A DNA stretch of 64,000 nucleotides from Poriferisodalis multihospitum (GCA_028278755.1 JAPYOI010000062.1:1-64000); one strand, 5' to 3'. Shown: positions 18,190-26,176, counted from the first letter of the stretch. The notes: generated from the letters alone by a model not told the origin. A program made the numbers and translations.

Positions 18190-19368
18190 TCAAGGCGTCG
18201 GGTGCAGTGGCAGCAGTTCCTGGCCCAGCGCAGCCCGGTAGGTGTTGTGGAAGTGATGCAACGCCGGCTCGTTGCGCCCGAACACGACATTTTCGAGCGC
18301 GCCGCTGTTGGCCGAACGCTGCTGGCTGGCGCTCATCACATAGTCCTCGTCGCGGATGACGTTGCTGAATGCCCGCGACGCCTCGGCCATGAAATCGAAC
18401 TCGGCGTCGTCGCGAGCGATGCCGGGCCGCAGGTAGAAGGAGATCTGGCTGGTGTGGCGGCCGGGCTCGGTCGGGTGGGGATAGGCCCGTACCAGGAACA
18501 GCACCTCGCGCGACGGGATGAGCTGCACGTTCGGGAACAGCCAGTACACCGGCAGTCCATAGCGGGTGATGTCCCACTCCGACGGCGGCCGCTCACGTGC
18601 GTCCTCGATGGAGCGGCGGCACAGAATCAGCCGGTGATGGCGCCCGAACTCGTCGTAGCACTGCACGTTGCCGTAGAAGTCATTCGACAGCGTGTCGGAG
18701 TGCAGCACGGGGAAGTGGTAGGTCTCGCCGAACGTGTCCATGGCGAGCTTCCAGTTGCAGCCGACCTCGTAGGTGTCACAGCCCAGCCACTGCAACCTGC
18801 CGAAGTCCCAGCCCGCGAAGTCGGCGGCGAGCTCGTCGCCCAGCAGCGCATCGGGGTCGAGCGTGCCACCGGGCTGGGGGTGCACCCACAGCAGGCCGTG
18901 ACGCTCGACCGCTGGCAGCTCCACCAGCCCCAGGTCGTCGCGGTCGAGCTCGCCGAAGTGATCCGACTTCGGCAGGCCCACAAGCGCGCCGTCGGCGTCG
19001 TAGGTCCAGTTGTGGAACGGGCAGGCAAATCGGCGCTTGCGCCCGCGCGGCTCGGCCTCGATGACCACGCCGCGGTGGCGGCAGGAATTCACGAACGCCC
19101 GGAACCGGCCGCTCGGCGATCGCACGAGCAGCATCGGCGTGCCCAGATCGTCTTGGGTCATGAATGAGCCGACCTCGGGCAAGTCGCCCGACAGCCCCAC
19201 CATCTGGGGGTGGGTGTCGAAGAACTCGCGCCGCTCGATGCGTGCGAGCTCGCGGTCGGTATAGGAGGACGTGGGGTTGTAGCGCACGCCGCCGGCATCC
19301 ACGTTGGTGCCGGAGTCGAGCCGCGCCAGCAGTGTCTTGATATGGCTGACCTGTTCAGCGTGCTCCAC
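18190..19368 (-). CDS. Rieske-type aromatic ring-hydroxylating oxygenase, alpha subunit
   Basis: This 392-residue oxygenase has an N-terminal Rieske [2Fe-2S] domain with CRHRG and CPFHNW (C-x-H...C-x2-H) at roughly residues 94-117. The catalytic mononuclear iron site is in DTFGETYHFPVLH. Such enzymes hydroxylate aromatics, choline-type amines or other small molecules using electrons from a reductase. An FAD ferredoxin-reductase-like gene is at 41557, too far to call a partner. No beta subunit or ferredoxin gene is adjacent. The GTG start follows a CATACT box by 7 nt. Confidence 0.88.
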   Translation of the reverse strand: MEHAEQVSHIKTLLARLDSGTNVDAGGVRYNPTSSYTDRELARIERREFFDTHPQMVGLSGDLPEVGSFMTQDDLGTPMLLVRSPSGRFRAFVNSCRHRGVVIEAEPRGRKRRFACPFHNWTYDADGALVGLPKSDHFGELDRDDLGLVELPAVERHGLLWVHPQPGGTLDPDALLGDELAADFAGWDFGRLQWLGCDTYEVGCNWKLAMDTFGETYHFPVLHSDTLSNDFYGNVQCYDEFGRHHRLILCRRSIEDARERPPSEWDITRYGLPVYWLFPNVQLIPSREVLFLVRAYPHPTEPGRHTSQISFYLRPGIARDDAEFDFMAEASRAFSNVIRDEDYVMSASQQRSANSGALENVVFGRNEPALHHFHNTYRAALGQELLPLHPTP

Positions 19369-19375
19369 GGTCGGC

Positions 19376-19381
19376 AGTATG
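19376..19381 (-). promoter_or_regulatory. -10 box CATACT, leaderless Rieske oxygenase start
   Basis: On the minus strand CATACT ends 7 nt before the GTG at 19368. It departs from TANNNT at the first base. Confidence 0.4.
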
Positions 19382-19409
19382 CCAGCACGCGGCGCCGCAG
19401 AACAGCCGC

Positions 19410-20270
19410 TCAGCGAAGCCAGTCGTTGAACTCAGGCTGCCGCTTGGACAGGAAGGCCGAGACACCTTCGGCAGCATCGGGCAGGTGATCGGTGATCGCC
19501 GTCTTGGAAGCGATCTCGTCGAGGGACTGTTCCCACGTCATCTCGGCAGCCAGCAGGATCGATCGCTTGAGCATGCGCATCGCCACCTGCGGTCCGTCGG
19601 CCATCTCGGCTGCGAGTTCGGCGGCCGCAGCAGGAAGCTGCTCGTCGTCGACCACATCGTGCACCAGCCCGAGCTCGTGTGCGGTGTCGGCATCCACGAT
19701 CCGCTTGCGCATCATGAAGTCGGTCGCTCGAGCGACACCAAGGTGCTGCACCAGCAGCCACTGGCCCCCCTCGTCTGGAAGCAGGCCGAAGCGAAGCGTC
19801 GCCGATCCCATCCGGGCTGATCGTGCCGCGATCCGGAAGTCGCATGCAAGGGCGAAGCTGAAGCCTGTCTGGATCGCGAAGCCGTTGATGGCCGCGACCG
19901 TCAGCTTGTCCAGACGGCGCACAGCGGTGTTGACGGCCTGGGAGATCGTCCGCAGGCTGTTGTACGTGCCAGCGGCGTTGTGGTGCCCGCCGAAGATTTC
20001 CGGCGTTGCCGAGGGATGCTCCGCCTCATAGCTGCCCAGGTTGTCTCCGGCCCAGAACGCCCGGCCCTGACCAGTGAACAGCAGTACCCGCACAGCGTCA
20101 TCCATCTGAGCCTGGGTGATCAGCTCGATCAGGTCGCGCTTCGTCGAGTGGGTCGAAGCGTTCATCGACTCGGGCCGGTTGAACGTCACCGTCAGCACTC
20201 CGTTCGAGTCCAGCGCCTGGGAGAATCCGAAGTACTCGGTGTCCAGGTAGCCGGCTTGTTCGCTTGACAT
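19410..20270 (-). CDS. Enoyl-CoA hydratase/isomerase family protein
   Basis: The 286-residue crotonase-fold protein begins MSSEQAGYLDTEY and has GRAFWAGDNL (oxyanion hole region), then INGFAIQTGFSFALACDFRIA with the second oxyanion glycine. The usual catalytic glutamates are not obvious: positions after LRFGLLP read DEGGQW, giving at most one acid. It may hydrate, isomerise or cleave an acyl-CoA. A fatty-acid or aromatic degradation role fits the nearby acyl-CoA synthetase. The start at 20270 has a 45-nt leader after a TAGGTT box. Confidence 0.82.
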   Translation of the reverse strand: MSSEQAGYLDTEYFGFSQALDSNGVLTVTFNRPESMNASTHSTKRDLIELITQAQMDDAVRVLLFTGQGRAFWAGDNLGSYEAEHPSATPEIFGGHHNAAGTYNSLRTISQAVNTAVRRLDKLTVAAINGFAIQTGFSFALACDFRIAARSARMGSATLRFGLLPDEGGQWLLVQHLGVARATDFMMRKRIVDADTAHELGLVHDVVDDEQLPAAAAELAAEMADGPQVAMRMLKRSILLAAEMTWEQSLDEIASKTAITDHLPDAAEGVSAFLSKRQPEFNDWLR

Positions 20271-20322
20271 GGTTCGTTGCCCCCTGCGCCAGGTGATCCG
20301 CTCCGAGGCGGGTCGCATGCTG

Positions 20323-20328
20323 AACCTA
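20323..20328 (-). promoter_or_regulatory. -10 box TAGGTT for the enoyl-CoA hydratase
   Basis: Minus-strand TAGGTT 52 nt before the ATG at 20270. It is back-to-back with the plus-strand promoter at 20366. Confidence 0.4.
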
Positions 20329-20365
20329 GTGAAAAGGCGGACCGATGCGCCGATCTGCTGCTCGG

Positions 20366-20371
20366 TACGCT
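20366..20371 (+). promoter_or_regulatory. -10 box TACGCT, leaderless start at 20379
   Basis: TACGCT ends 7 nt before the GTG at 20379 and argues for this start over in-frame codons upstream. Confidence 0.5.
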
Positions 20372-20378
20372 GCCCGTC

Positions 20379-20774
20379 GTGGCTCCTGAAACCGGCCGCG
20401 CAGGCGAGGCGCCGCCTGCGCCCATTGCCCCGTTTGCTCCGTTCGACGGCGTGCTCATGCTGCGACTCGACACCGAGACGCCTGCAGGCGACCGCACCTA
20501 CTACGTCACACCGTTCGTCACCGACGGCGGCCGGCTGTTCGTGTTCGATGAACCGGGCGATCGGAGCGATGCCCTCGAGGAACTGCTCGTGGGCAATCGC
20601 ACAACGATCAGCTCCGCCTCCACCGGCGAGCTGAGCATCGGCGCCGTCGGGCGCTACCCGTCGTCGGAGGAGGAGGCATGGGCGCGTGACGCCTGCTCGG
20701 CGCGCTTCTTCTACGACCAGGCCTTGCAGGACCTCGCCCAGCTCGGCGGGCTGGTGACGCTGCACCCCGCCTGA
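20379..20774 (+). CDS. Hypothetical protein, 131 residues
   Basis: I do not recognise this protein. After a Pro/Ala-rich N-terminus it reads as an alpha/beta domain (GVLMLRLDTET; TYYVTPFVTDGGRLFVFDE) and ends with helices rich in Asp and Ala. There are no signal peptide, membrane segments or metal motifs. The frame could open earlier (20277), but the leaderless -10 box points to the GTG at 20379. The F420 oxidoreductase gene follows after 29 nt with its own promoter. Confidence 0.55.
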   Translation: MAPETGRAGEAPPAPIAPFAPFDGVLMLRLDTETPAGDRTYYVTPFVTDGGRLFVFDEPGDRSDALEELLVGNRTTISSASTGELSIGAVGRYPSSEEEAWARDACSARFFYDQALQDLAQLGGLVTLHPA

Positions 20775-20790
20775 GCTTCCACTAGCGATC

Positions 20791-20796
20791 TAGGGT
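20791..20796 (+). promoter_or_regulatory. -10 box TAGGGT, leaderless F420 oxidoreductase start
   Basis: TAGGGT ends 7 nt before the GTG at 20804. Confidence 0.55.
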
Positions 20797-20803
20797 TCCG
20801 GGC

Positions 20804-21871
20804 GTGCGCACAGCCATCGGGTTCGGAGGGCCGGCGTCGGGCAAGCGGCGCGACTGGGACGAACAGGTCGAGTTCCTGCGGGAGGCCGACCGCCTCGGCG
20901 TCGACATCCTGTGGTCGGCTGAGGCATGGGGCATGGACGGTGTCAGCACGCTGGCCTACCTCGCTGCGGTAACCGAACGCTGCCAGCTCGGCACGGGCAT
21001 CTTGCAGATCTCGGCCCGCGCCCCGGTCATGACAGCGATGACCGCGCTCTCGCTCGCGGCAATGACCGGTGACCGGTTCATCCTGGGGCTCGGGGTCAGC
21101 GGGCCGCAGGTGGTCGAGGGCCTGCACGGGGTGCGCTTTGGCGACCCGCTGGGACGGCTGCGCGAGACAGTGGACATCTGCCGCCAGGCCTTTGCCGGCG
21201 AGAAGATCGCCTACGACGGCCGCCACCATGTGCTCCCGCTGCCAGGCGGGCAGGGCAAGTCGTTGCGACTCGCGCAGCCCGCCAACGATTCGATCGAGAT
21301 CTGGCTCGCGACCCTCGGTCCCAAGTCTCTGCGCTACACCGGCGAGGCCGCCGACGGCTGGGTCGGCGTGTGCTTCGTGCCGAGTCGCCCCGAGGTCACC
21401 TGGGGTCAGGTAGTGGACGCAGTTGCAGCCGCAGGACGCCCGCCGGGCTCGGTGGCCTGCCAGGCCGGCGGCGCAGTCGAGTTCGGCGACGATCTCGACG
21501 CCCTCATCGAGCCGCGGCGACCTGGCCTTGCGTTCACGCTGGGCGCCATGGGATCGGCCACCGCCAACTTCTACAACGACGCCTACCGCCGAGCAGGCTT
21601 CGAAGCAGAGTGCCGCCACGTGCAGCACCTGTGGCTCGACGGCGACCGGGCCGCAGCAGCGGCTGCAGTCCCGGATCGACTCGTGACCGAGACCAACTTC
21701 TTGGGCACCCACGAACAGGTCATGAACCAAGTGCGGGCGTACCGAGACGCCGGCGTGGATGTCCTGCGCCTGCAGCCTGAAGGGCCGACCGCCGCAGCCC
21801 GGCTGGACACGCTGGCGGCGATGATCGACATCGTCCAAGCCGTCAACGCCGAGCCCGCCGGGGCGACCTGA
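20804..21871 (+). CDS. LLM-class (luciferase-like) F420-dependent oxidoreductase
   Basis: A 355-residue TIM-barrel flavin/F420 enzyme starting MRTAIGFGG. Family landmarks include the LGTGILQISAR strand, RFILGLGVSGPQVVEGLHG, and the FGDPLGRLRETVDICR helix. The sequence is of the type whose actinobacterial members use coenzyme F420 rather than FMN. The substrate is not predictable. No F420 synthesis genes are in the window. Confidence 0.85.
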   Translation: MRTAIGFGGPASGKRRDWDEQVEFLREADRLGVDILWSAEAWGMDGVSTLAYLAAVTERCQLGTGILQISARAPVMTAMTALSLAAMTGDRFILGLGVSGPQVVEGLHGVRFGDPLGRLRETVDICRQAFAGEKIAYDGRHHVLPLPGGQGKSLRLAQPANDSIEIWLATLGPKSLRYTGEAADGWVGVCFVPSRPEVTWGQVVDAVAAAGRPPGSVACQAGGAVEFGDDLDALIEPRRPGLAFTLGAMGSATANFYNDAYRRAGFEAECRHVQHLWLDGDRAAAAAAVPDRLVTETNFLGTHEQVMNQVRAYRDAGVDVLRLQPEGPTAAARLDTLAAMIDIVQAVNAEPAGAT

Positions 21872-21890
21872 CTGGGGCCGGCCGTGTCAC

Positions 21891-21896
21891 TACCGT
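21891..21896 (+). promoter_or_regulatory. -10 box TACCGT, leaderless msrB start
   Basis: TACCGT ends 7 nt before the ATG at 21904, favouring it over the GTG that overlaps the box. Confidence 0.55.
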
Positions 21897-21903
21897 GGTG
21901 CAC

Positions 21904-22329
21904 ATGACTGGGCAATCTGAGACTGGACGCGCTGTTGCGTTCACCGAATCCGAGTTGCGCGAGCGGTTGACGCCGATGCAGTACCACGTCACCCAGGAAG
22001 CAGGAACCGAGCGTCCGTTCACCGGCGAGACATGGGACAACCACGATGTCGGCGCGTATCACTGCATCGTGTGCGGTGCCGAGCTGTTCGACTCAGCGAC
22101 GAAGTTCGAGAGCGGTTCGGGCTGGCCCAGCTTCACCCAGCCTGTTTCCGGCGAGGCTGTGGACACCGAGGTCGATCGCTCGTACGGCATGATCCGCACC
22201 GAGGTGATGTGCAAGGCCTGCGGGGCGCACCTCGGCCACGTGTTCCCGGACGGTCCCCGTCCGACCGGTGACCGGTTCTGCATGAACTCGGCGTCGCTGC
22301 AGTTCGCGCCCGCCGAAGAATCGGGCTGA
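21904..22329 (+). CDS. msrB: Peptide-methionine (R)-S-oxide reductase MsrB
   Basis: MsrB repairs the R-epimer of methionine sulfoxide in proteins. The 141-residue protein has the four zinc cysteines as two pairs (Cys54/57 in CIVC and Cys103/106 in CKAC). The catalytic residue is Cys126 in DRFCMNSASL. This position is Sec in some organisms but is an ordinary TGC here, a useful contrast to the Sec genes of this window. It is convergent with the merR gene, with 5 nt between stops. Confidence 0.95.
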   Translation: MTGQSETGRAVAFTESELRERLTPMQYHVTQEAGTERPFTGETWDNHDVGAYHCIVCGAELFDSATKFESGSGWPSFTQPVSGEAVDTEVDRSYGMIRTEVMCKACGAHLGHVFPDGPRPTGDRFCMNSASLQFAPAEESG

Positions 22330-22334
22330 GTTCG

Positions 22335-22922
22335 CTATTCCAAGTCGAGGCTGAGCTGGGCGGCGATGGGCTCGTCGGGCAGCAGCTTCACGACGTCCGC
22401 GTCGAGTTCACGGCGAACGCCCGCCACCGGCAGCACGGTCAGCATCGCCGCCTGACCCTGGCGCAGCAGGCTGAGCACCCGATCATCGTCAGCCCACAAC
22501 ACGTCGCTGCCGCTGATGACGATGTTCGCCGAGGCAACCTCGCCGCCGAGCTGGTTGCGCAGATAGTCGAACGCTCGGGCAATCGACTTCAGGTCGATGC
22601 CTTGGTCGCGCATCTTCTTCGCGATCTTGAACTCGACGAGGTCGTTGTAGGAATACCGGCGCCGAGAGCCGCTGCCCTCGGCCTGAGCGACTGATGGTTG
22701 CACCAGGCCCTTGCGGGCCCAGTGATCGAGCTGGCGGTAGCTGATCCCGACGATTTTCTCAGCCTGCTTGCTGGAGAATCCCTCGACAATGGCTCCTGCC
22801 ACCTCCGGCGCGGCCTCGCCAGACACGTCGGCACTCGCCGAGGTGGCGGCAGGCTGTGACGGCGCGCCGGCTTCTTGCGACGTCGTCGGCACAGGGTCGG
22901 AAGCTGGTTGCTGGCCGGCCAT
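22335..22922 (-). CDS. MerR-family regulator (Rv1830-like)
   Basis: The 195-residue protein has a 60-residue low-complexity Ala/Pro/Ser N-terminus, then a winged-helix MerR domain (SSKQAEKIVGISYRQLDHWA ... RRRYSYNDLVEFKIAKKM). A C-terminal domain follows with VLPVAGVRRELDADVVKL. There are no clustered cysteines, so a metal sensor is unlikely. Gene order garA-merR-DUF151-merR equals the mycobacterial Rv1827-Rv1830 region. Rv1830 homologues are linked to cell-cycle and growth control. The ATG at 22922 has GGAGA upstream at a 6-nt spacing. Confidence 0.8.
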   Translation of the reverse strand: MAGQQPASDPVPTTSQEAGAPSQPAATSASADVSGEAAPEVAGAIVEGFSSKQAEKIVGISYRQLDHWARKGLVQPSVAQAEGSGSRRRYSYNDLVEFKIAKKMRDQGIDLKSIARAFDYLRNQLGGEVASANIVISGSDVLWADDDRVLSLLRQGQAAMLTVLPVAGVRRELDADVVKLLPDEPIAAQLSLDLE

Positions 22923-23073
22923 CGGTATCTCCTCTCCTGCGTGGGTCACACGCAGCAAATCACACCCTGCGAACTACCGGGCTGTGATCTGCACGTTCAC
23001 AAAGCGTACGGGGACCAGTCGCGCCAGCGCAAGAGGCCCCTCAGGACGAGCATCGAACAATCGATCGGCCGCA

Positions 23074-23092
23074 GCGGCGGTGGGGCCGCCGC
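23074..23092 (-). terminator. Strong GC hairpin directly after the DUF151 stop
   Basis: On the minus strand GCGGCGG / CCCCA / CCGCCGC gives a 7-bp perfect stem starting 4 nt after the DUF151 stop. It separates that gene from the downstream merR. No U-tract follows. Confidence 0.45.
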
Positions 23093-23095
23093 GCC

Positions 23096-23620
23096 TCACT
23101 CTTTTTCGCCGGCCTCCGCCGCGGGACCGAAATCGTCGGGCTGCACGTCGTCCAAGAACTGCTTGAACTCGTCGAGGAGCTCATCGGGGTCGACATCGTC
23201 GGGGGGATCCGCGGGGAGCTCGATGATCTGCCCCGCTTCGTCCAGCACCGACTCGCTGGCGAAGATGGGCGTGTCGGCCCGCACGGCCAGTGCGACGGCA
23301 TCGCTCGGCCGGGCGGAGATCGTGTGGGTGTCCGAGCCGATGGTGACCTCCATCTCGGCGAAGAAGGTGCGATCGCGCAAGTCGGTGACTGTCACCTTGA
23401 CCAGCGTCGCTCCGAGGACATCCAAGATGGCCGCCATCAGGTCGTGCGTGAGGGGCCTCGGCACGCGAATCTGCTCGATGCCGCGATAGATCGCCTGGGC
23501 CTCGGGGGTATCGATGACCACCGGCAGCACTCGCTGAGAACCGCCGGTCTCACGCAGCAACAAGAGCGGGCTCTGCGAGGGCATCTCCACCTGCACGCCA
23601 AGAAGCTCCATCTCGACCAT
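23096..23620 (-). CDS. Bifunctional nuclease-family protein (DUF151)
   Basis: A 174-residue DUF151 protein, the actinobacterial orthologue type of Rv1829. The core is visible as LLLRETGGSQRVLPVVIDTPEAQAIYRG, then RPLTHDLMAAILDVLG, and ISARPSDAVALAVR. Plant homologues have DNase and RNase activity; the bacterial role is unclear. The C-terminal 50 residues are very acidic. It has a leaderless promoter of its own inside the garA-merR cluster. Confidence 0.85.
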   Translation of the reverse strand: MVEMELLGVQVEMPSQSPLLLLRETGGSQRVLPVVIDTPEAQAIYRGIEQIRVPRPLTHDLMAAILDVLGATLVKVTVTDLRDRTFFAEMEVTIGSDTHTISARPSDAVALAVRADTPIFASESVLDEAGQIIELPADPPDDVDPDELLDEFKQFLDDVQPDDFGPAAEAGEKE

Positions 23621-23626
23621 GCCCGC

Positions 23627-23632
23627 ACACTA
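23627..23632 (-). promoter_or_regulatory. -10 box TAGTGT, leaderless DUF151 start
   Basis: Minus-strand TAGTGT ends 6 nt before the ATG at 23620. Confidence 0.55.
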
Positions 23633-23672
23633 CTTCGGCCCTTGCGAGCACCGAGCCCGGAGTGACCTGGTG

Positions 23673-24668
23673 CTATTGCCGGTAGCGGCGCAACGCCTCC
23701 CCCATCACCACCGACCGCAAGCGCTCGCACAGCGCCGTCAAACGGCCCAAGGACCGCAGCGCGTCGAGCTCCGCCGACGCGCCGCCGGCATGCAGAATCG
23801 GCTGGATGCCCTGCTCGAACATGGAGGCATCCCGCGCCGCCGCATTGCGGATGACACGCAGGTGGCGAGCCTGCAAACCGTAGGTGGCGAACTCGCGCGA
23901 GATGCGGGCAATGAGCAGCGCACTGCTGCCGTAGCGCAGCTCAGGCGGTTCCAGGCCCAACGAGGCCTGCACTGGGTCGGATGGTGTTGCGCCGGGCTGC
24001 GGCGGCGTCAGCCGAGTCGCGTCGTCATCGGCGAGCGGCACGAGCAACCCAAAATCGGTCAGCTCAGCGATCTCGTCAAGGGTGAGCCCGGTCTCGGCAC
24101 TCAGGTCGGCTGCGCTATAGGTGCGGGTGTCGTCCTCTGCAGCCCACGGCAATCCAGTGCCACCAGGAGTCGGTACCTCGGCCGGTTTTCTTGCGCGGAC
24201 AGCGGGCTCTCGGTTGTCGAGGTCTTGGTTGTCGAGGTCTTGGTCGCCCGCATCTGGGTCAACGGCCCCGTCGTCAGCCGGCCTCCCGCCTGTCAGACCG
24301 GCTGCATGTCCGCCAGCTTCTTCAGACTCAGGCGCTGTCTCAGCGGCGGCTGGCAACTCGACGGGCTCGGTGACGCCGATGCCCCAGATGTCGGCCAGAT
24401 GCTCGCCGCGATCGATCCGTTCGCCGATGATGCTGAGCGGCAGGTACTGATCGCGTTGACGGGTGAGGATCCAGCGCAGCACTTCGATGTCGTGGGATCC
24501 GAAGCTGCGGTAGCCGCCCGGCGTGCGGGCAGGCGAGATGAGCTTGCGATCTTCGAGGAACCGGATCTTGGAATCGGTTAGATCACTGAACTCGGGCCGC
24601 AGCAACGCAACGACCTCGCCGATCGACAGTCGTGCTCCAGGTGAGGAAGGCTGGACTCCGGCGCTCAC
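23673..24668 (-). CDS. MerR-family regulator (Rv1828-like)
   Basis: The 331-residue protein begins with a MerR DNA-binding domain (LSIGEVVALLRPEF..TDSKIRFLEDRKL..PARTPGGYRSF), as in Rv1828. A long acidic, Asp/Asn/Gly-rich linker of about 80 residues follows, and then a second helical region (GLTLDEIAELTDFGLLVP), which looks like another HTH-like or effector domain. Its ATG overlaps the garA stop by 4 nt (ATGA), so the two are coupled. The linker is encoded in part by a 15-nt tandem repeat at 24212-24241. Confidence 0.82.
   Translation of the reverse strand: MSAGVQPSSPGARLSIGEVVALLRPEFSDLTDSKIRFLEDRKLISPARTPGGYRSFGSHDIEVLRWILTRQRDQYLPLSIIGERIDRGEHLADIWGIGVTEPVELPAAAETAPESEEAGGHAAGLTGGRPADDGAVDPDAGDQDLDNQDLDNREPAVRARKPAEVPTPGGTGLPWAAEDDTRTYSAADLSAETGLTLDEIAELTDFGLLVPLADDDATRLTPPQPGATPSDPVQASLGLEPPELRYGSSALLIARISREFATYGLQARHLRVIRNAAARDASMFEQGIQPILHAGGASAELDALRSLGRLTALCERLRSVVMGEALRRYRQ
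24212..24241. repeat. Two perfect 15-nt tandem copies in the MerR linker
   Basis: The plus-strand unit GGTTGTCGAGGTCTT occurs twice in a row, with a partial third copy after it. It encodes the repeat QDLDN in the acidic linker. The frame is kept, so copy number could vary without breaking the gene. Confidence 0.85.
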
Positions 24669-25117
24669 AGCCCGACCGAGGCAACCAGGTAGAGCAGTTT
24701 GAACTTGCCCACCTGCAACTCGTCGCCGCTGTGCAAGACGACCTCGCCGTCGGTGCGAACGCCGTTGATATAGGTGCCGTTCAGCGAACCCACGTCATAC
24801 AGGATGTGACCCCCGTGACTGAGCTCGAGCACCACATGGCGGCGTGACACGGTGATGTCGTCCAAGAACACATCGCTGTCGGGGTGGCGACCGACGGTGA
24901 CGCGGTCGCCGGCCAATTCGAACCGGGTTCCCGACCGGTGCCCAGAAGTGACCACGAGTTCCGCTTGGCCGCTGTAAGGCGGGACCTCGGTGACACCGAC
25001 AGGCGAGAGCACCTCGGTGGGCGCATCGGCAGAGGGGTCGAGACGCGTCCCGCAGCCCGAGCAGAAGCGTGCATCGTCAGCGTTCGAATACCCGCACCTT
25101 CCGCAGACGATGGCCAT
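24665..25117 (-). CDS. garA: FHA-domain protein with N-terminal zinc ribbon (GarA-like)
   Basis: The 150-residue protein starts with a zinc ribbon (CGRCGYS ... CSGCG), then a short Thr-containing tail (APTEVLSPVG), and an FHA domain with the phosphothreonine-binding residues GRHPDSD, SRRH and NGTYING. Mycobacterial GarA binds and inhibits 2-oxoglutarate dehydrogenase and controls glutamate synthesis, switched by PknB/PknG phosphorylation of an ETTS motif. That exact motif is not present, so the control site may differ. gcvH lies 5 nt upstream, the same order as in mycobacteria. Confidence 0.85.
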   Translation of the reverse strand: MAIVCGRCGYSNADDARFCSGCGTRLDPSADAPTEVLSPVGVTEVPPYSGQAELVVTSGHRSGTRFELAGDRVTVGRHPDSDVFLDDITVSRRHVVLELSHGGHILYDVGSLNGTYINGVRTDGEVVLHSGDELQVGKFKLLYLVASVGL

Positions 25118-25122
25118 GACTA

Positions 25123-25524
25123 TCAGATGTCCTCGGCGATCAGCGCGGCATAGCCATCGGCATCGAGCAGCGCCTCCATCTCGGCGGACGCCTGCGCTGC
25201 GTCTTCAGTCGGGGCGATGACGCAGATCCACCCGTCGCTGTACGGCGATTCGTTGACCAGCTGCGGCTCGTCCTCGAGGGCGACATTCACCTCGACGACC
25301 TCGCCCGAGACCGGCGCAAAGATGTCCGAAACCGACTTGGTGGACTCGATTTCGCACATTGGCTCATCGGCGGTGACCTGAGCACCGATCTCGGGCAATT
25401 CCACATACACGACATCACCGAGCGCATCCTGTGCGAAATCGGTAATGCCCACCTGCACCCCGCCATCGGCGGAGCGCACCCATTCGTGATCGCTCGAGTA
25501 GCGAAGCTCGGCGGGTATCTCCAT
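25123..25524 (-). CDS. gcvH: Glycine cleavage system H protein
   Basis: GcvH is the lipoyl carrier that shuttles the aminomethyl group between GcvP, GcvT and the L protein. The 133-residue protein starts MEIPAELRYSSDHEWVR, and the lipoylated residue is Lys63 in the ESTKSVSD motif. It is split from gcvT-gcvP (409-4530) by more than 20 kb. It leads the garA-merR operon and has a leaderless promoter. Confidence 0.97.
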   Translation of the reverse strand: MEIPAELRYSSDHEWVRSADGGVQVGITDFAQDALGDVVYVELPEIGAQVTADEPMCEIESTKSVSDIFAPVSGEVVEVNVALEDEPQLVNESPYSDGWICVIAPTEDAAQASAEMEALLDADGYAALIAEDI

Positions 25525-25531
25525 GTTCGCG

Positions 25532-25537
25532 AACCTA
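25532..25537 (-). promoter_or_regulatory. -10 box TAGGTT, leaderless gcvH start
   Basis: Minus-strand TAGGTT ends 7 nt before the ATG at 25524. It probably drives gcvH, garA and merR. Confidence 0.6.
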
Positions 25538-25561
25538 CCGGATAGCTGTCACACCAATAGC

Positions 25562-26176
25562 TCAGCCGCTGGCGTTGCCGGCGCGCCCCTCGCGCACTGC
25601 ATCGAAGGCCTGGGGGATGTAGCCCACCGCCGACCAGTAGTGGATCGGCAGGCCGGTCGCCACGAATATCCAGGCTGCCACTCCGAAGGCCTCCGCCACG
25701 CCGATATCGCTGTGGGAAGCCAGGAAGCACGGCACGGCGAACATCATGAGAAACGTGCCGGTCTTGCCCCACCAGGTCACGTCGATCTTGCGAGCGCCGA
25801 GCGCTCCCAGCACCAGCGCCGCCACGGCGACCACTCCCTCACGGAACAGTGCCAGCACCGCGATCGGGAGCGGCAGCGAGCCATCGGCGATCATCACGAT
25901 AAGCGCGACCAGCAGCAGCAGCCGATCGGCAGTGGGATCCAGGATCTTGCCGAGCTCGGAGACCTGGTTGAAGCGACGCGCCACCCAGCCGTCGACCCAG
26001 TCGGTGGCACCGAGAGCGCCGAGCAGCAATGCGGCAAACCAGCGGTCCTCGGCACCGAACACCAGCCACACGAACCACGGCAGGCAACACAGGCGAGCCA
26101 GGCTGATCAGGTTCGGCACGGTGAATGGCCGCCACCCAGGGTCGGGGACCGGCGGCGCATCGGAGGCCTCGCTCAC
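25562..26176 (-). CDS. CDP-alcohol phosphatidyltransferase family protein
   Basis: A 204-residue integral membrane enzyme with the family signature D-G-x2-A-R-x8-G-x3-D-x3-D (visible as DGWVARRF ... GKILDPTADR). About five or six hydrophobic segments follow. It links CDP-diacylglycerol to an alcohol such as glycerol-3-phosphate (PgsA type) during phospholipid synthesis. In mycobacteria a PgsA homologue also lies next to the gcvH-garA region. The GTG at 26176 is set by a leaderless -10 box; earlier in-frame starts are less likely. Confidence 0.85.
   Translation of the reverse strand: MSEASDAPPVPDPGWRPFTVPNLISLARLCCLPWFVWLVFGAEDRWFAALLLGALGATDWVDGWVARRFNQVSELGKILDPTADRLLLLVALIVMIADGSLPLPIAVLALFREGVVAVAALVLGALGARKIDVTWWGKTGTFLMMFAVPCFLASHSDIGVAEAFGVAAWIFVATGLPIHYWSAVGYIPQAFDAVREGRAGNASG

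Noticed and set aside
22279..22281. MsrB as a further selenoprotein
   Set aside because: The catalytic residue is an ordinary cysteine codon (TGC), so there is no recoding.
22923..23095. Possible tRNA-Sec in the gap between the second merR and DUF151
   Set aside because: I see a GC hairpin and a leader, but no cloverleaf, no long variable arm and no T-loop sequence.
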